From the NCBI GenBank assembly GCA_027038775.1, contig JALWGP010000009.1:1-18554 (forward strand): a stretch of DNA of 18,554 nt, written 5' to 3'. A program made the position numbers and the translations under genes. Origin of the DNA: Sedimenticola sp. (GTDB lineage Bacteria; Pseudomonadota; Gammaproteobacteria; Chromatiales; Chromatiaceae). Below, in pieces: positions 8,233 to 17,099 of this stretch. Below the pieces are notes generated by a model. That model had not been told where the DNA came from. It made no database searches and worked only from the letters and a program-made list of their open reading frames with translations. Each line of letters begins with the position of its first letter. Position 1 is the first letter of the stretch.

Positions 8233-8778
8233 ATGAACGAAGAACGGGAACAGTCTCGGGAGGAACAGGCGCAGGGCAGCGAAGAGACCTGCCTGGAGGA
8301 GCTCTCCGCGGAAGAGCTGGCCAAATTGCTGGAGGAGGCGCGCGCCAAGGCCGACGAGCACTGGGACAAGGTCGTTCGTGCACAGGCGGAAATGGACAAC
8401 CTCAAGAAGCGCCACCAGCGCGAGCTGGAACAGGCGCACAAGTTCGGCCTGGAGAAGTTCGTGGCCGAACTGCTGGGCGTGTGGGACAGCCTGGAGCTGG
8501 GCTACCAGGCGGCGAAGGAGAACCACGACATCGACAAGCTGCTGGAAGGCACCGAGCTCACTCTGAAGATGCTGGCCGACGCCATGGGCAAGTTCGGGGT
8601 GGAGCAGATCGATCCCAAGGACGAACCCTTCGACCCGGAGAAGCACCAGGCCATGGGCATGGTGGAGCGGGAAGACCTGCCGCCCAACACCGTGGCCGAG
8701 GTGATCCAGAAGGGGTACAGCCTGAACGGGCGGCTGGTGCGCCCGGCGCTGGTGATGGTCTCCAAAGCCCCCGCCTGA
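8233..8778 (+). CDS. grpE: Nucleotide exchange factor GrpE
   Basis: GrpE releases ADP from DnaK and acts as a thermosensor of the DnaK cycle in the cytoplasm. The 181-residue protein has an acidic, Gln-rich N-terminus. A long dimerizing helix follows (about 25-95, including KVVRAQAEMDNLKKRHQREL). A beta-wing domain comes last, with FGVEQIDPKDEPFDPEKHQAM and GYSLNGRLVRPALVMV, the standard family ending. The ATG at 8233 has GAGG 8 bp upstream (8221-8224). A TTG at 8215 would add six residues and is less likely. It lies 92 bp after hrcA and 85 bp before dnaK, with an RpoH promoter in each gap. Confidence 0.96.
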   Translation: MNEEREQSREEQAQGSEETCLEELSAEELAKLLEEARAKADEHWDKVVRAQAEMDNLKKRHQRELEQAHKFGLEKFVAELLGVWDSLELGYQAAKENHDIDKLLEGTELTLKMLADAMGKFGVEQIDPKDEPFDPEKHQAMGMVEREDLPPNTVAEVIQKGYSLNGRLVRPALVMVSKAPA

Positions 8779-8780
8779 GG

Positions 8781-8808
8781 CTTGAACTCCATCGAACAGC
8801 CCCCATCT
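8781..8808 (+). promoter_or_regulatory. Sigma-32 (RpoH) promoter upstream of dnaK
   Basis: The -35 box CTTGAAC (8781-8787) and the -10 box CCCCATCT (8801-8808) are separated by 13 bp, like the grpE promoter. The two sites also share AGCCCCCATCTGAG around the -10. It begins three bases after the grpE stop codon. The predicted dnaK leader is about 47-50 nt. This would raise dnaK expression independently of grpE. Confidence 0.85.
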
Positions 8809-8863
8809 GAGAGTGCAGAGCAGAATTTCAATCAGTTTCAACGAATTATAACGGAGAGAACCA

Positions 8864-10804
8864 ATGGGCAAGATTATCGGCATCGACCTGGGTACCACCA
8901 ACTCCTGTGTCGCGGTGATGGAGGGGGACAAGGCCAAGGTCATCGAGAACGCCGAGGGCGATCGCACCACCCCCTCGGTGGTGGCGTTCACGCCCGAGGG
9001 CGAGGTGCTGGTGGGCAAGGCGGCCAAGCGCCAGGCGGTGACCAACCCCCACAACACCCTGTTCGCCATCAAGCGCCTCATCGGCCGAAAATTCGACGAT
9101 GAGGTGGTGCAGAAGGACATCGAGATGGTGCCCTACAAGATCGTCAAGGCGGACAACGGGGATGCCTGGGTGGAGGTGAACGGCAAGAAGATGGCGCCGC
9201 CCGAGATCTCCGCCAAGGTGCTGCAGAAGATGAAGAAGACCGCCGAGGACTATCTGGGCGAGCCGGTCACCGAGGCGGTGATTACCGTGCCGGCCTACTT
9301 CAACGACGCCCAGCGCCAGGCCACCAAGGATGCGGGCCGCATCGCCGGCCTGGAGGTGAAGCGCATCATCAACGAGCCCACGGCGGCGGCGCTGGCCTAC
9401 GGACTGGACAAGTCGCCGGGGGACAAGAAGATCGCTGTCTACGACCTCGGCGGTGGTACCTTCGACATCTCCATCATCGAGATCGCCGAGGTGGAGGGCG
9501 AGCACCAGTTCGAGGTGCTCTCCACCAACGGGGACACCTTCCTCGGTGGTGAGGACTTCGACCTGCGCGTCATCGACTACCTGGTGGACGAGTTCCAGAA
9601 GGAGCAGGGCGTGGACCTGCGCAACGATCCCCTGGCCCTGCAGCGGCTGAAGGAGGCTGCCGAGAAGGCCAAGATCGAGCTCAGCTCGGCCCAGCAGACC
9701 GAGATCAATCTGCCCTACATCACGGCGGACGCCAGCGGGCCCAAGCACCTCAACGTGAAGCTCACCCGGGCCAAGCTGGAGTCGCTGGTGGAGGATCTCA
9801 TCGAGCGCTCCATCGAGCCCTGCAAGGTGGCACTCAGGGACGCAGGCCTGTCGGCCTCCGACATCGATGACGTGATCCTGGTGGGCGGTCAGACCCGCAT
9901 GCCCAAGGTGCAGGAGAAGGTCGAGGCGTTTTTCGGCAAGGCGCCGCGCAAGGACGTCAACCCCGATGAGGCAGTGGCCATCGGTGCCGCCATCCAGGGT
10001 GGCGTGCTGGCCGGTGAGGTGAAGGACGTGCTGCTGCTCGATGTCACCCCGCTGAGCCTGGGCATCGAGACCCTGGGTGGGGTGATGACCAAGCTCATCG
10101 AGAAGAACACCACCATCCCCACCACGGCGTCGCAGATCTTCTCCACGGCGGAGGACAACCAGTCGGCGGTGACGGTGCACGTGCTCCAGGGTGAGCGCGA
10201 GATGGCCTCGGCCAACAAGTCGCTGGGACGCTTCGATCTCACCGACATCCCGCCGGCGCCGCGCGGCGTGCCGCAGATCGAGGTGACCTTCGACATCGAC
10301 GCCAACGGCATCCTGCACGTCTCGGCGAAGGACAAGGCCACCGGCAAGGAGCAGTCGATTCGCATCACCGCCTCCTCCGGTCTCACCGAGGAGGAGATCG
10401 AGCGGATGAAGAAGGACGCCGAGATGCACGCCGAGGAGGACCGCAAGTTCCACGAGCTGGTGGAGGCGCGCAACCAGGCCGACGCCCTGCTGCACGCCAC
10501 CCGCAAGTCCCTGGAGGAACTGGGTGACAAGGTGGACGGTGCCGAGCGGGCCAACATCGAGAGCCTGATGAAGGAGCTCGAGGAGGCCATCAAGGGCGAC
10601 AACAAGGAGGTCATCGAGACCAAGAGCAAGGCGCTGGCCGAAGCCTCCGGCAAGCTGGCCGAGAAGATGTACCAGGGCCAGGAGTCGGAGGGCGCCCAGG
10701 CCGCCGGCGGCGCGGGCGCGGCCGGGGCCGGCGGGGCCTCCGCGGCATCGGACGAGGATGTGGTGGACGCCGAGTTCGAGGAGGTGGACGACGACAAGAA
10801 GTAA
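8864..10804 (+). CDS. dnaK: Molecular chaperone DnaK (Hsp70)
   Basis: DnaK is the ATP-dependent Hsp70 chaperone, working with DnaJ and GrpE. It also targets sigma-32 for turnover in gammaproteobacteria. At 646 residues it has the expected size. The ATPase domain shows [17 protein letters not shown] near the N-terminus, then [16 protein letters not shown] and [14 protein letters not shown]. The interdomain linker is [16 protein letters not shown]. The substrate-binding beta domain and helical lid follow, and a Gly/Ala-rich tail ends in the conserved [14 protein letters not shown] sits 6-7 bp before the ATG. The gene follows its own RpoH promoter and precedes an intrinsic terminator, so much of its transcript is probably dnaK-only. 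Confidence 0.99.
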   Translation: MGKIIGIDLGTTNSCVAVMEGDKAKVIENAEGDRTTPSVVAFTPEGEVLVGKAAKRQAVTNPHNTLFAIKRLIGRKFDDEVVQKDIEMVPYKIVKADNGDAWVEVNGKKMAPPEISAKVLQKMKKTAEDYLGEPVTEAVITVPAYFNDAQRQATKDAGRIAGLEVKRIINEPTAAALAYGLDKSPGDKKIAVYDLGGGTFDISIIEIAEVEGEHQFEVLSTNGDTFLGGEDFDLRVIDYLVDEFQKEQGVDLRNDPLALQRLKEAAEKAKIELSSAQQTEINLPYITADASGPKHLNVKLTRAKLESLVEDLIERSIEPCKVALRDAGLSASDIDDVILVGGQTRMPKVQEKVEAFFGKAPRKDVNPDEAVAIGAAIQGGVLAGEVKDVLLLDVTPLSLGIETLGGVMTKLIEKNTTIPTTASQIFSTAEDNQSAVTVHVLQGEREMASANKSLGRFDLTDIPPAPRGVPQIEVTFDIDANGILHVSAKDKATGKEQSIRITASSGLTEEEIERMKKDAEMHAEEDRKFHELVEARNQADALLHATRKSLEELGDKVDGAERANIESLMKELEEAIKGDNKEVIETKSKALAEASGKLAEKMYQGQESEGAQAAGGAGAAGAGGASAASDEDVVDAEFEEVDDDKK

Positions 10805-10830
10805 TCGTCGCATCCGCCTGAAATCCGGAT

Positions 10831-10863
10831 CCGGGGGCAGCGTCAGGCTGCTCCCGGCTTTTT
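10831..10863 (+). terminator. Intrinsic terminator/attenuator between dnaK and dnaJ
   Basis: An 11-bp GC-rich stem, CCGGGGGCAGC (10831-10841) with GCTGCTCCCGG (10847-10857), closes a 5-nt loop GTCAG with one G-T wobble. It is followed at once by CTTTTT (10858-10863). It lies 27 bp after the dnaK stop and 37 bp before dnaJ. Because dnaJ shows no obvious promoter of its own, this is likely a partial terminator that lowers DnaJ relative to DnaK. Confidence 0.85.
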
Positions 10864-10899
10864 GCGTGTAGAGATTCACCCGCAAGTCGAGAGCAGAAC

Positions 10900-12039
10900 A
10901 TGTCCAAGCGTGACTACTATGAGGTCCTGGGCGTCAGCCGCACCGCCACCGCGGTGGAGATCAAGAAGGCCTACCGCCGCCTGGCGATGAAATACCACCC
11001 CGACCGCAACGAGGGGGACGCCGAGGCCGAGGCCCGCTTCAAGGAGGTGAAGGAGGCCTACGAGGTGCTCAGCGACGACCAGAAGCGGGCCGCCTACGAC
11101 CAGTTTGGTCACGCTGGGGTGGGTGGCGGTGCCGGTGCCGGACCCGGAGCGGGGGGAGGCGGTTTCGGGGCCAGCTTCAGCGATATCTTCGGCGATGTCT
11201 TCGGCGACATCTTCGGTGGTGGCGGACGCGGCACCCATCGCGCCTACCGCGGCTCCGACATGCAGTACAACTTGGAGATCTCCCTCGAGGAGGCGGTGAA
11301 GGGCACCACCGTCAAGATCCGGGTCCCCTCCCAGTCGGTGTGCGAGGTCTGCGGCGGCAGCGGCGCCAAGCCGGGCACCTCCCCCCATACCTGTCCCACC
11401 TGTGGCGGCGTGGGCCAGGTGCGCATGCAGCAGGGCTTCTTCATCGCCCAGCAGACCTGTCCCACCTGCCATGGCCAGGGCACCGTGGTGGACGACCCCT
11501 GTCCCGCCTGCCGCGGCCACGGCCGGGTGCGCGATCACAAGACCCTCTCGGTGAAGGTGCCGCCGGGGGTGGACACGGGCGACCGCATCCGTCTCGCCGG
11601 CGAGGGCGAGATGGGCGAGAAGGGAGGGCCGCCCGGCGACCTCTACGTGCAGATCCGGGTGAAAGAGCATCCCATCTTCACCCGCGAGGACGCCAACCTG
11701 CGCTGCGAGATGCCCATTCCCATCACCACCGCGGCCCTGGGCGGAGAGCTGGAGGTGCCCACCCTCGAGGGCAAGGTGAAGCTCAAGATCCCTGCCGGCA
11801 CCCAGACCGGCAAGGTGTTCCGCATTCGTGGCAAGGGGGTGCAGCCGGTGCGTGGCGGCCCCGTGGGCGATCTCCTCTGCCAGGTGGTGGTGGAGACCCC
11901 GGTGAACCTCAACGAGGAGCAGAAGGAGCTCTTTCGCAAGCTGGAGGAGTCGCTGGGCAAGGGGGGCAGCAAGCACAGCCCCAACAGCAGCTCCTGGCTG
12001 GACGGGGTGAAGAGCTTCTTCAAGGAGATGGGGTTCTAG
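10900..12039 (+). CDS. dnaJ: Molecular chaperone DnaJ (type I Hsp40)
   Basis: DnaJ delivers substrates to DnaK and stimulates its ATPase. The 379-residue protein is a full type I Hsp40. The J domain (1-70) has the essential HPD at 33-35. A Gly/Phe-rich linker follows (about 75-110, with [17 protein letters not shown]). Four zinc repeats of CxxCxGxG type start at Cys148, Cys165, Cys187 and Cys201. Two C-terminal substrate-binding beta domains follow, including the conserved [18 protein letters not shown]. The dnaK-dnaJ gap is 95 bp and contains a terminator hairpin. I see no sigma-32 box directly before dnaJ. Confidence 0.98.
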   Translation: MSKRDYYEVLGVSRTATAVEIKKAYRRLAMKYHPDRNEGDAEAEARFKEVKEAYEVLSDDQKRAAYDQFGHAGVGGGAGAGPGAGGGGFGASFSDIFGDVFGDIFGGGGRGTHRAYRGSDMQYNLEISLEEAVKGTTVKIRVPSQSVCEVCGGSGAKPGTSPHTCPTCGGVGQVRMQQGFFIAQQTCPTCHGQGTVVDDPCPACRGHGRVRDHKTLSVKVPPGVDTGDRIRLAGEGEMGEKGGPPGDLYVQIRVKEHPIFTREDANLRCEMPIPITTAALGGELEVPTLEGKVKLKIPAGTQTGKVFRIRGKGVQPVRGGPVGDLLCQVVVETPVNLNEEQKELFRKLEESLGKGGSKHSPNSSSWLDGVKSFFKEMGF

Positions 12040-12086
12040 GGCGCGCTCCGCCGCAGATGTTCGGCCCGGGGACAGGCCTCCTACAG

Positions 12087-12957
<871 letters not shown>

Positions 12958-13050
12958 GGGCGCTCTGCTATCATGAAAACTTCTTCCTGAACCACTGGAG
13001 ACCGGCTTGCGCCGTCGTCCGAAAACCGTCCCCCGCGGAGGAGGGTCTGC

Positions 13051-14220
13051 GTGAACGCACTGCTGTGGCTGCTGCTCCCCGTGGCCGCCGCCTCCGGCTG
13101 GTGGCTGGCGCGCCGCCTGCCCGCCAGGCGGGATGGCAGAAGCATCCACACCACGCCCGCCTATTTCCGCGGCCTCAACTACCTCCTCAACGAGGAGCCG
13201 GATAAGGCCATCGACGTCTTCGTCCAGCTCCTGGAGGTGGACAGCGAGACCGTGGAGACTCACCTGGCGCTGGGCAGCCTGTTCCGCCGGCGGGGCGAGG
13301 TGGAACGCGCCATCCGGATCCACCAGAACCTCATCGCCCGTCCCGCCCTGGACGAGGAGCACCGGGCCAGCGCCCTGCTGGAGCTGGGCAAGGACTACAT
13401 GCGTGCGGGGCTCTATGACCGGGCCGAGAACCTCTTTCTCGAGCTGAAGGAGATGAAGCAGCACGTGCGCAAGGCGCTGGAAAACCTGCTCGTCATCTAC
13501 CAGCAGGAGAAGGACTGGCAGGCCTGCCTCGATGTGTCGGAAGAACTGCAGCCGCTGGTGAGGGAACCGTTGGGGCTGGCCCGGGCCCACTACTACTGTG
13601 AGCTGGCCGAGGAGGCGCTGGCCCGGGGCGACAACCGCGAGGCCGAGAGCCTGCTGGAGCGGGCGGTGGTAGCCGATCCCCAGAGCATCCGCCCGCGGCA
13701 TCTGCAGGCGCGCATGGCGCGGGAGCGGGGCGATTGCCAGAACGCCATCTCCCAGCTGCGCCGGATCGCCGAGCGCAACCCCGACTACATCTCCGAGATC
13801 CTGCCCGACCTGCACAAGTGCCACGCCATGCGGGGCGACCTGGCGGGCCTGCGCGAATACCTGGAGAATTTCCTCAACGATCGCTTCGACATCGACGTGG
13901 TGCTGGCCCTGGTCGATCTGCTGAAGCAGATGGAGGGCGAGGGGGCAGCGCGTCGCTTCCTCACCGCCCAGATGGAGAGCCACCCCACCATCCGTGGTCT
14001 GCTGCGGCTCATGGAACTCAACGCCACCTTGCCCGACGCCAGTGCCGGCCGCATCCTGGTCGGCCTCAAGGACCACATGGGGCGCCTGCTGGCCGAGCGT
14101 CCCGCCTACCAGTGCACCCACTGCGGCTACGCCGCCAGCACCCTCCATTGGCAGTGCCCCAGCTGCCGCCACTGGAGCACCCTGCGCCGAAAGCACGAAC
14201 CCGAGGAGAAACGCCTATGA
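13051..14220 (+). CDS. lapB: Lipopolysaccharide assembly protein LapB (YciM), TPR protein
   Basis: LapB is an inner-membrane-anchored cytoplasmic TPR protein. In E. coli it controls lipopolysaccharide synthesis by promoting FtsH degradation of LpxC. The start is GTG at 13051, preceded by GGAGGAGGG, and gives 389 residues, the E. coli length. Residues 3-20 form the membrane anchor ([19 protein letters not shown]), with Arg residues after it. TPR-like helices fill about 35-340. The C-terminal rubredoxin-like zinc module has Cys355, Cys358, Cys369 and Cys372 (CTHCG and CPSC). The stop overlaps the pyrF start by four bases (ATGA), matching the E. coli lapB-pyrF order. The usual partner lapA is not next to it: dapB lies directly upstream. 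Confidence 0.95.
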   Translation: MNALLWLLLPVAAASGWWLARRLPARRDGRSIHTTPAYFRGLNYLLNEEPDKAIDVFVQLLEVDSETVETHLALGSLFRRRGEVERAIRIHQNLIARPALDEEHRASALLELGKDYMRAGLYDRAENLFLELKEMKQHVRKALENLLVIYQQEKDWQACLDVSEELQPLVREPLGLARAHYYCELAEEALARGDNREAESLLERAVVADPQSIRPRHLQARMARERGDCQNAISQLRRIAERNPDYISEILPDLHKCHAMRGDLAGLREYLENFLNDRFDIDVVLALVDLLKQMEGEGAARRFLTAQMESHPTIRGLLRLMELNATLPDASAGRILVGLKDHMGRLLAERPAYQCTHCGYAASTLHWQCPSCRHWSTLRRKHEPEEKRL

Positions 14221-14915
14221 ACCCGAGCCCCGTCATCGTGGCGCTGGATTTTCCCGACCAGGCCGGCGCCCTGGCGCTGGTGGAACGCCTCGACCCCTCC
14301 CTCTGCCGCCTCAAGGTGGGCAAGGAACTCTTCACCCGCGCCGGCCCCCCGGTGGTGGAGGTGCTGGTCAAGCGGGGCTTCGAGGTCTTCCTCGACCTCA
14401 AGTTCCACGACATCCCCAACACGGTGGCGGCGGCCTGCGACGCGGCGGCGGACCTGGGGGTGTGGATGATGAACCTCCACGCCTCCGGTGGCCGCAGGAT
14501 GATGGAGGCCGCCCGCGAGCGGCTGGAGGCTCGCTCCCACCGTCCTCTGCTCATCGCCGTCACCATCCTCACCAGCCTGGGAGAGGCGGACCTGGCCGAG
14601 GTGGGCTTCCGGGGTACGCCGGCGGAGAACGTGCGGCGGCTTGCCGCCCTGGCCGCCGACTCCGGTCTCGACGGGGTGGTCTGCTCGCCGCTGGAGGCGG
14701 CCGAGCTGCGCGCCGAGCGGGGCGAGGAGTTCCTCCTGGTCACCCCGGGCGTGCGCCCGGCAAGCGCCGCGCTGGACGACCAGAAGCGGGTGATGACGCC
14801 CGCCGACGCCCTGGCCGCCGGTGCCAGCCACCTGGTGATCGGGCGACCGGTGACCGCTGCCGAAGATCCCGTAGCGGCGCTGCAGGCGATCCTCGAATCT
14901 ATAGTAAATTCTTGA
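14217..14915 (+). CDS. pyrF: Orotidine 5'-phosphate decarboxylase
   Basis: PyrF converts OMP to UMP, the last step of de novo pyrimidine synthesis. The 232-residue TIM-barrel protein shows the catalytic set Asp11, Lys33, Asp60, Lys62 and Asp65 in [12 protein letters not shown] and [10 protein letters not shown]. The phosphate-binding end is LVTPGVRP, then [14 protein letters not shown]. The ATG at 14217 overlaps the lapB stop (ATGA), which implies translational coupling. An open frame extends upstream inside lapB but is not part of this protein. Confidence 0.98.
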   Translation: MNPSPVIVALDFPDQAGALALVERLDPSLCRLKVGKELFTRAGPPVVEVLVKRGFEVFLDLKFHDIPNTVAAACDAAADLGVWMMNLHASGGRRMMEAARERLEARSHRPLLIAVTILTSLGEADLAEVGFRGTPAENVRRLAALAADSGLDGVVCSPLEAAELRAERGEEFLLVTPGVRPASAALDDQKRVMTPADALAAGASHLVIGRPVTAAEDPVAALQAILESIVNS

Positions 14916-14961
14916 AATAGTTCATAACCTATTGATTAAAAAATATTTTTATGACGCACCG

Positions 14962-14986
14962 GTAGGTGCGGCGCTCCCGCCGCGAA
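14962..14986 (+). repeat. REP-type palindromic repeat, copy 2
   Basis: This is the second 25-bp copy of the REP-like element, starting GTAGGTGCGGCG and ending CCGCCGCGAA. It differs from the copy at 12087-12111 at only two positions. It keeps the perfect hairpin GCGGCG (14968-14973), loop CTCC, CGCCGC (14978-14983). It lies 46 bp after the pyrF stop, in the same orientation as copy 1, which also follows a gene end by about 47 bp. Confidence 0.75.
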
Positions 14987-14998
14987 CCTGACCCGGAC

Positions 14999-15060
14999 CC
15001 GGGTGCCTGCATCCCGCCCCGTGCGGATCCGATTGGACAACCGGGGCGGTTCGCACCCGG
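14999..15060 (+). other. Nested inverted repeat upstream of sat
   Basis: The outer arms CCGGGTGC (14999-15006) and GCACCCGG (15053-15060) are perfect complements. Inside them CCGCCCCG (15014-15021) and CGGGGCGG (15042-15049) are also perfect complements, so a two-tier stem of 16 GC-rich pairs could form. The 20-nt apical loop contains the palindrome CGGATCCG. There is no T-tract after it, so it is not a standard terminator. It may be a transcript-end structure or a leader element. Confidence 0.5.
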
Positions 15061-15188
15061 CCTTTCCACCCATCGGGAAAGCCGCAAAAATTTACTGACG
15101 CCATAAATAGAAGTTAGCGGCGGAATAACCGGCCTTCTGGTAGTTTTATCGCACCCAGATTTCCACCCCATTTGCAGGAGAAAGCCAC

Positions 15189-16385
15189 ATGATCAATCCC
15201 GTTGGTTCCGATGAGCTGCATCCCCTGTTTGTCTACGACGTGGACGAGCACGAAGCGCTGATGCACGAGGCAGAGAGCCTGCCCTCCGTGGTCATTACCT
15301 CCCAGGCGGCGGGCAACGCCGTGATGCTGGGCGGTGGCTATTTCTCGCCCCTCAAGGGCTTCATGAACGTGGCCGACGCCATGGGCGCCGCCGAGAAGAT
15401 GATCCTCACCGACGGCTCCTTCTTCCCCGTGCCCGTGCTCTGCCTGATCGACGACGAGCAGCTCGCCTCCATTGGCGACGCCAAGCGCATCGCCCTTCGG
15501 GATCCCAACGTGGAAGGCAACCCGGTCCTCGCGGTGATGGACGTCGAGAATATCGAGAAGGTCACCGAGGAGCAGATGGCCACCATGCGCGACAAGGTGT
15601 ACCGCACCGACGACATGGAACACCCGGGCGTCGCCACCTGGATGAGCCAGGGACGCAATGCCCTCTCCGGCCCCATCAAGGTGCTCAACTTTTCCTACTT
15701 CATTACCGATTTCCCCGATACCTTCCGCACCGCGGTGGAGATTCGCAACGAGATCAAGGAGCGTGGCTGGAAGAAGGTGGTGGCCTTCCAGACCCGCAAC
15801 CCCATGCACCGCGCCCATGAGGAGCTGTGCCATATGGCCATGGAGCGCCTGGGCTGTGACGGCCTGGTGATCCACATGCTGCTGGGCAAGCTCAAGCCGG
15901 GCGACATTCCCGCGCCCGTGCGTGACGCTGCCATCCGCAAGATGGTGGAACTCTACTTCCCGCCCAACAGTGTGATGATCACTGGCTACGGCTTCGACAT
16001 GCTCTACGCAGGTCCCCGCGAGGCGGTGCTGCATGCCTACTTCCGCCAGAACATGGGCGCCGACTACTTCATTGTGGGCCGCGACCACGCCGGCGTGGGC
16101 GACTACTACGGCGCTTTTGACGCCCAGACCATCTTCGACGAGGAGGTGCCCGAAGGTGCGCTCCAGATCGAGATCTTCAAGGCCGACCACACCGCCTACT
16201 CCAAGAAGCTGGGCAAAGTGGTGATGATGCGCGAGGCGCCCGACCATACCAAGGAGGACTTCGTGCTGCTCTCCGGGACCAAGGTGCGCGAGATGCTGGG
16301 CCGCGGTGAAGCGCCCCCGCCCGAGTTCTCCCGTCCCGAGGTGGCCAAGATCCTCATGGACTATTACCAGTCGCTCAACAAGTAA
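15189..16385 (+). CDS. sat: Sulfate adenylyltransferase (dissimilatory-type ATP sulfurylase)
   Basis: Sat interconverts ATP + sulfate and adenosine-5'-phosphosulfate (APS) + pyrophosphate. In sulfur oxidizers it runs from APS to ATP, making energy by substrate-level phosphorylation after APS reductase. The 398-residue protein is the single-subunit Sat type, not the CysDN type. Visible motifs are the active-site QTRNPMHRAHEEL (201-213, HxxH at 207-210), VGRDHAGVGDYYG (296-308), and the C-terminal LSGTKVREMLGRGE with the Pro-rich PPPEFSRPEVAKIL. No C-terminal APS kinase domain is present. The ATG has AGGAG 8 bp upstream. It is a single-gene unit, with a structured gap before it and a terminator after it. 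No aprAB genes are in view, so direction of use is inferred. Confidence 0.96.
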   Translation: MINPVGSDELHPLFVYDVDEHEALMHEAESLPSVVITSQAAGNAVMLGGGYFSPLKGFMNVADAMGAAEKMILTDGSFFPVPVLCLIDDEQLASIGDAKRIALRDPNVEGNPVLAVMDVENIEKVTEEQMATMRDKVYRTDDMEHPGVATWMSQGRNALSGPIKVLNFSYFITDFPDTFRTAVEIRNEIKERGWKKVVAFQTRNPMHRAHEELCHMAMERLGCDGLVIHMLLGKLKPGDIPAPVRDAAIRKMVELYFPPNSVMITGYGFDMLYAGPREAVLHAYFRQNMGADYFIVGRDHAGVGDYYGAFDAQTIFDEEVPEGALQIEIFKADHTAYSKKLGKVVMMREAPDHTKEDFVLLSGTKVREMLGRGEAPPPEFSRPEVAKILMDYYQSLNK

Positions 16386-16410
16386 GCGCTCGTCGAGCTG
16401 CTAGAATCGA

Positions 16411-16434
16411 AGCCCGCCGCCTGGCGGGCTTTTT
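16411..16434 (+). terminator. Intrinsic terminator after sat
   Basis: AGCCCGCC (16411-16418) and GGCGGGCT (16423-16430) form a perfect 8-bp stem with a GCCT loop, followed by TTTT to 16434. It lies 25 bp after the sat stop and should end the sat transcript. It also lies only 9 bp before the next start codon. Confidence 0.92.
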
Positions 16435-16443
16435 CGTATTCCA

Positions 16444-17046
16444 ATGAAGAAACCGTATCGAATCCTCGAAACCGAACCGCTCTGGCAGGGGTTCCTGAAG
16501 CTGAAACGCTACCGCCTGGAGCACGAGTGCTTCGCCGGCGGCTGGTGTCCGGAACTGGTGCGCGAGCGGGTGGAGGGCAACCACGCCGTCTCGGTGTTGC
16601 TCTACGATCCCGCGCGCGACCAGGTGGTGCTCATCGAGCAGTTCCGCATCGGCGCCCTGGGCCACCAGGAGCCGCCCTGGCTGCTGGAGACGGTGGGCGG
16701 CTACTGCGAGGAGGGGGAGGAGCTGGAGGCGGTGGCCATCCGCGAGACCCGCGAGGAGACGGGATGCGAGGTGCAGGCCCTTCACTTCATCGGAACCTTC
16801 TTCACCACGCCCGGCTGGTGCGGCGAGCGCATCACTCTCTACTGCGGCATCGTGGACAGCAGCGGTGCCGAGGGGATCCACGGCCTGGACGAGGAGGGCG
16901 AGGACATCCGGGTGGTGGTGATGTCCGCTGACGAGGCCCTCGGCGAGCTCTTCCGCCGCGCCAATTCCACCTCCATCGTGGTGGGGCTGCAGTGGTTCGC
17001 AGCGAACCGTGATCGCCTTCGGGAAGGGGGAAGAGACAGGCGCTGA
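16444..17046 (+). CDS. nudF: Nudix hydrolase, ADP-ribose pyrophosphatase type
   Basis: This 200-residue protein is a Nudix hydrolase most like NudF/TrgB, which splits ADP-ribose into AMP and ribose-5-phosphate. The Nudix box spans Gly86 to Cys108 (GYCEEGE, then RETREETGC), with the metal-binding Glu residues 101, 104 and 105. The family N-terminus is recognisable as TEPLWQGFLKLKRYRLEHECF, broken here by no gap. The PPWLLETVGGY segment before the box and STSIVVGLQWF near the end also fit NudF. No Shine-Dalgarno is visible before the ATG, which follows the sat terminator almost directly. The next gene is the NAD-targeting RES module, but the Nudix gene is chromosomal housekeeping by similarity, and a link is speculation. 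Confidence 0.9.
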   Translation: MKKPYRILETEPLWQGFLKLKRYRLEHECFAGGWCPELVRERVEGNHAVSVLLYDPARDQVVLIEQFRIGALGHQEPPWLLETVGGYCEEGEELEAVAIRETREETGCEVQALHFIGTFFTTPGWCGERITLYCGIVDSSGAEGIHGLDEEGEDIRVVVMSADEALGELFRRANSTSIVVGLQWFAANRDRLREGGRDRR

Positions 17047-17061
17047 CCGGGCTGCTATACT
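17033..17061 (+). promoter_or_regulatory. Sigma-70-like promoter of the toxin-antitoxin pair
   Basis: GAGACA (17033-17038, 4 of 6 to TTGACA) and TATACT (17056-17061, 5 of 6 to TATAAT) are separated by 17 bp. The -35 lies in the last codons of the Nudix gene. The -10 overlaps the palindromic operator. Start of transcription would be near 17068. Confidence 0.65.
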
Positions 17062-17072
17062 TCATATGAAGT
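17059..17072 (+). promoter_or_regulatory. Palindromic operator of the toxin-antitoxin pair
   Basis: ACTTCATATGAAGT is a perfect 14-bp palindrome overlapping the -10 end and predicted transcription start. A related pair of half sites, ATGA (17078-17081) and TCAT (17084-17087), follows. Such placement fits autorepression by the HTH antitoxin, as in other Xre-RES pairs. Binding is inferred. Confidence 0.7.
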
Positions 17073-17099
17073 TATTGATGATTTCATGTGGAGCGTGGC

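Larger units (their letters stand above)
14916..15188. other. Structured 273-bp pyrF-sat intergenic region
   Basis: This gap has several parts. An A/T-rich start contains the palindrome AAAAATATTTTT (14939-14950). A REP element follows (14962-14986). A nested GC-rich inverted repeat spans 14999-15060. A second A/T-rich part (15086-15150) probably holds the sat promoter, though I cannot pick confident -35/-10 boxes. The sat ribosome site AGGAG is at 15176-15180, 8 bp before the ATG. No small gene is evident. Confidence 0.5.

Noticed and set aside
8811..8819. CIRCE half-site (GAGTGCAGA) in the dnaK leader
   Set aside because: Only the right arm partly matches, and the expected left arm position reads CGAACAGCC.
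8846..10885. 679-codon open frame antisense to dnaK
   Set aside because: Long antisense frames opposite dnaK are a known codon-bias artefact. The frame is His/Leu/Gly/Val-rich, has no domain, and dnaK is certain.
14911..14935. Sigma-32-like -35 box CTTGAAA at the end of pyrF
   Set aside because: No CCCCAT-type -10 box lies at the right distance; the region there is A/T-rich.
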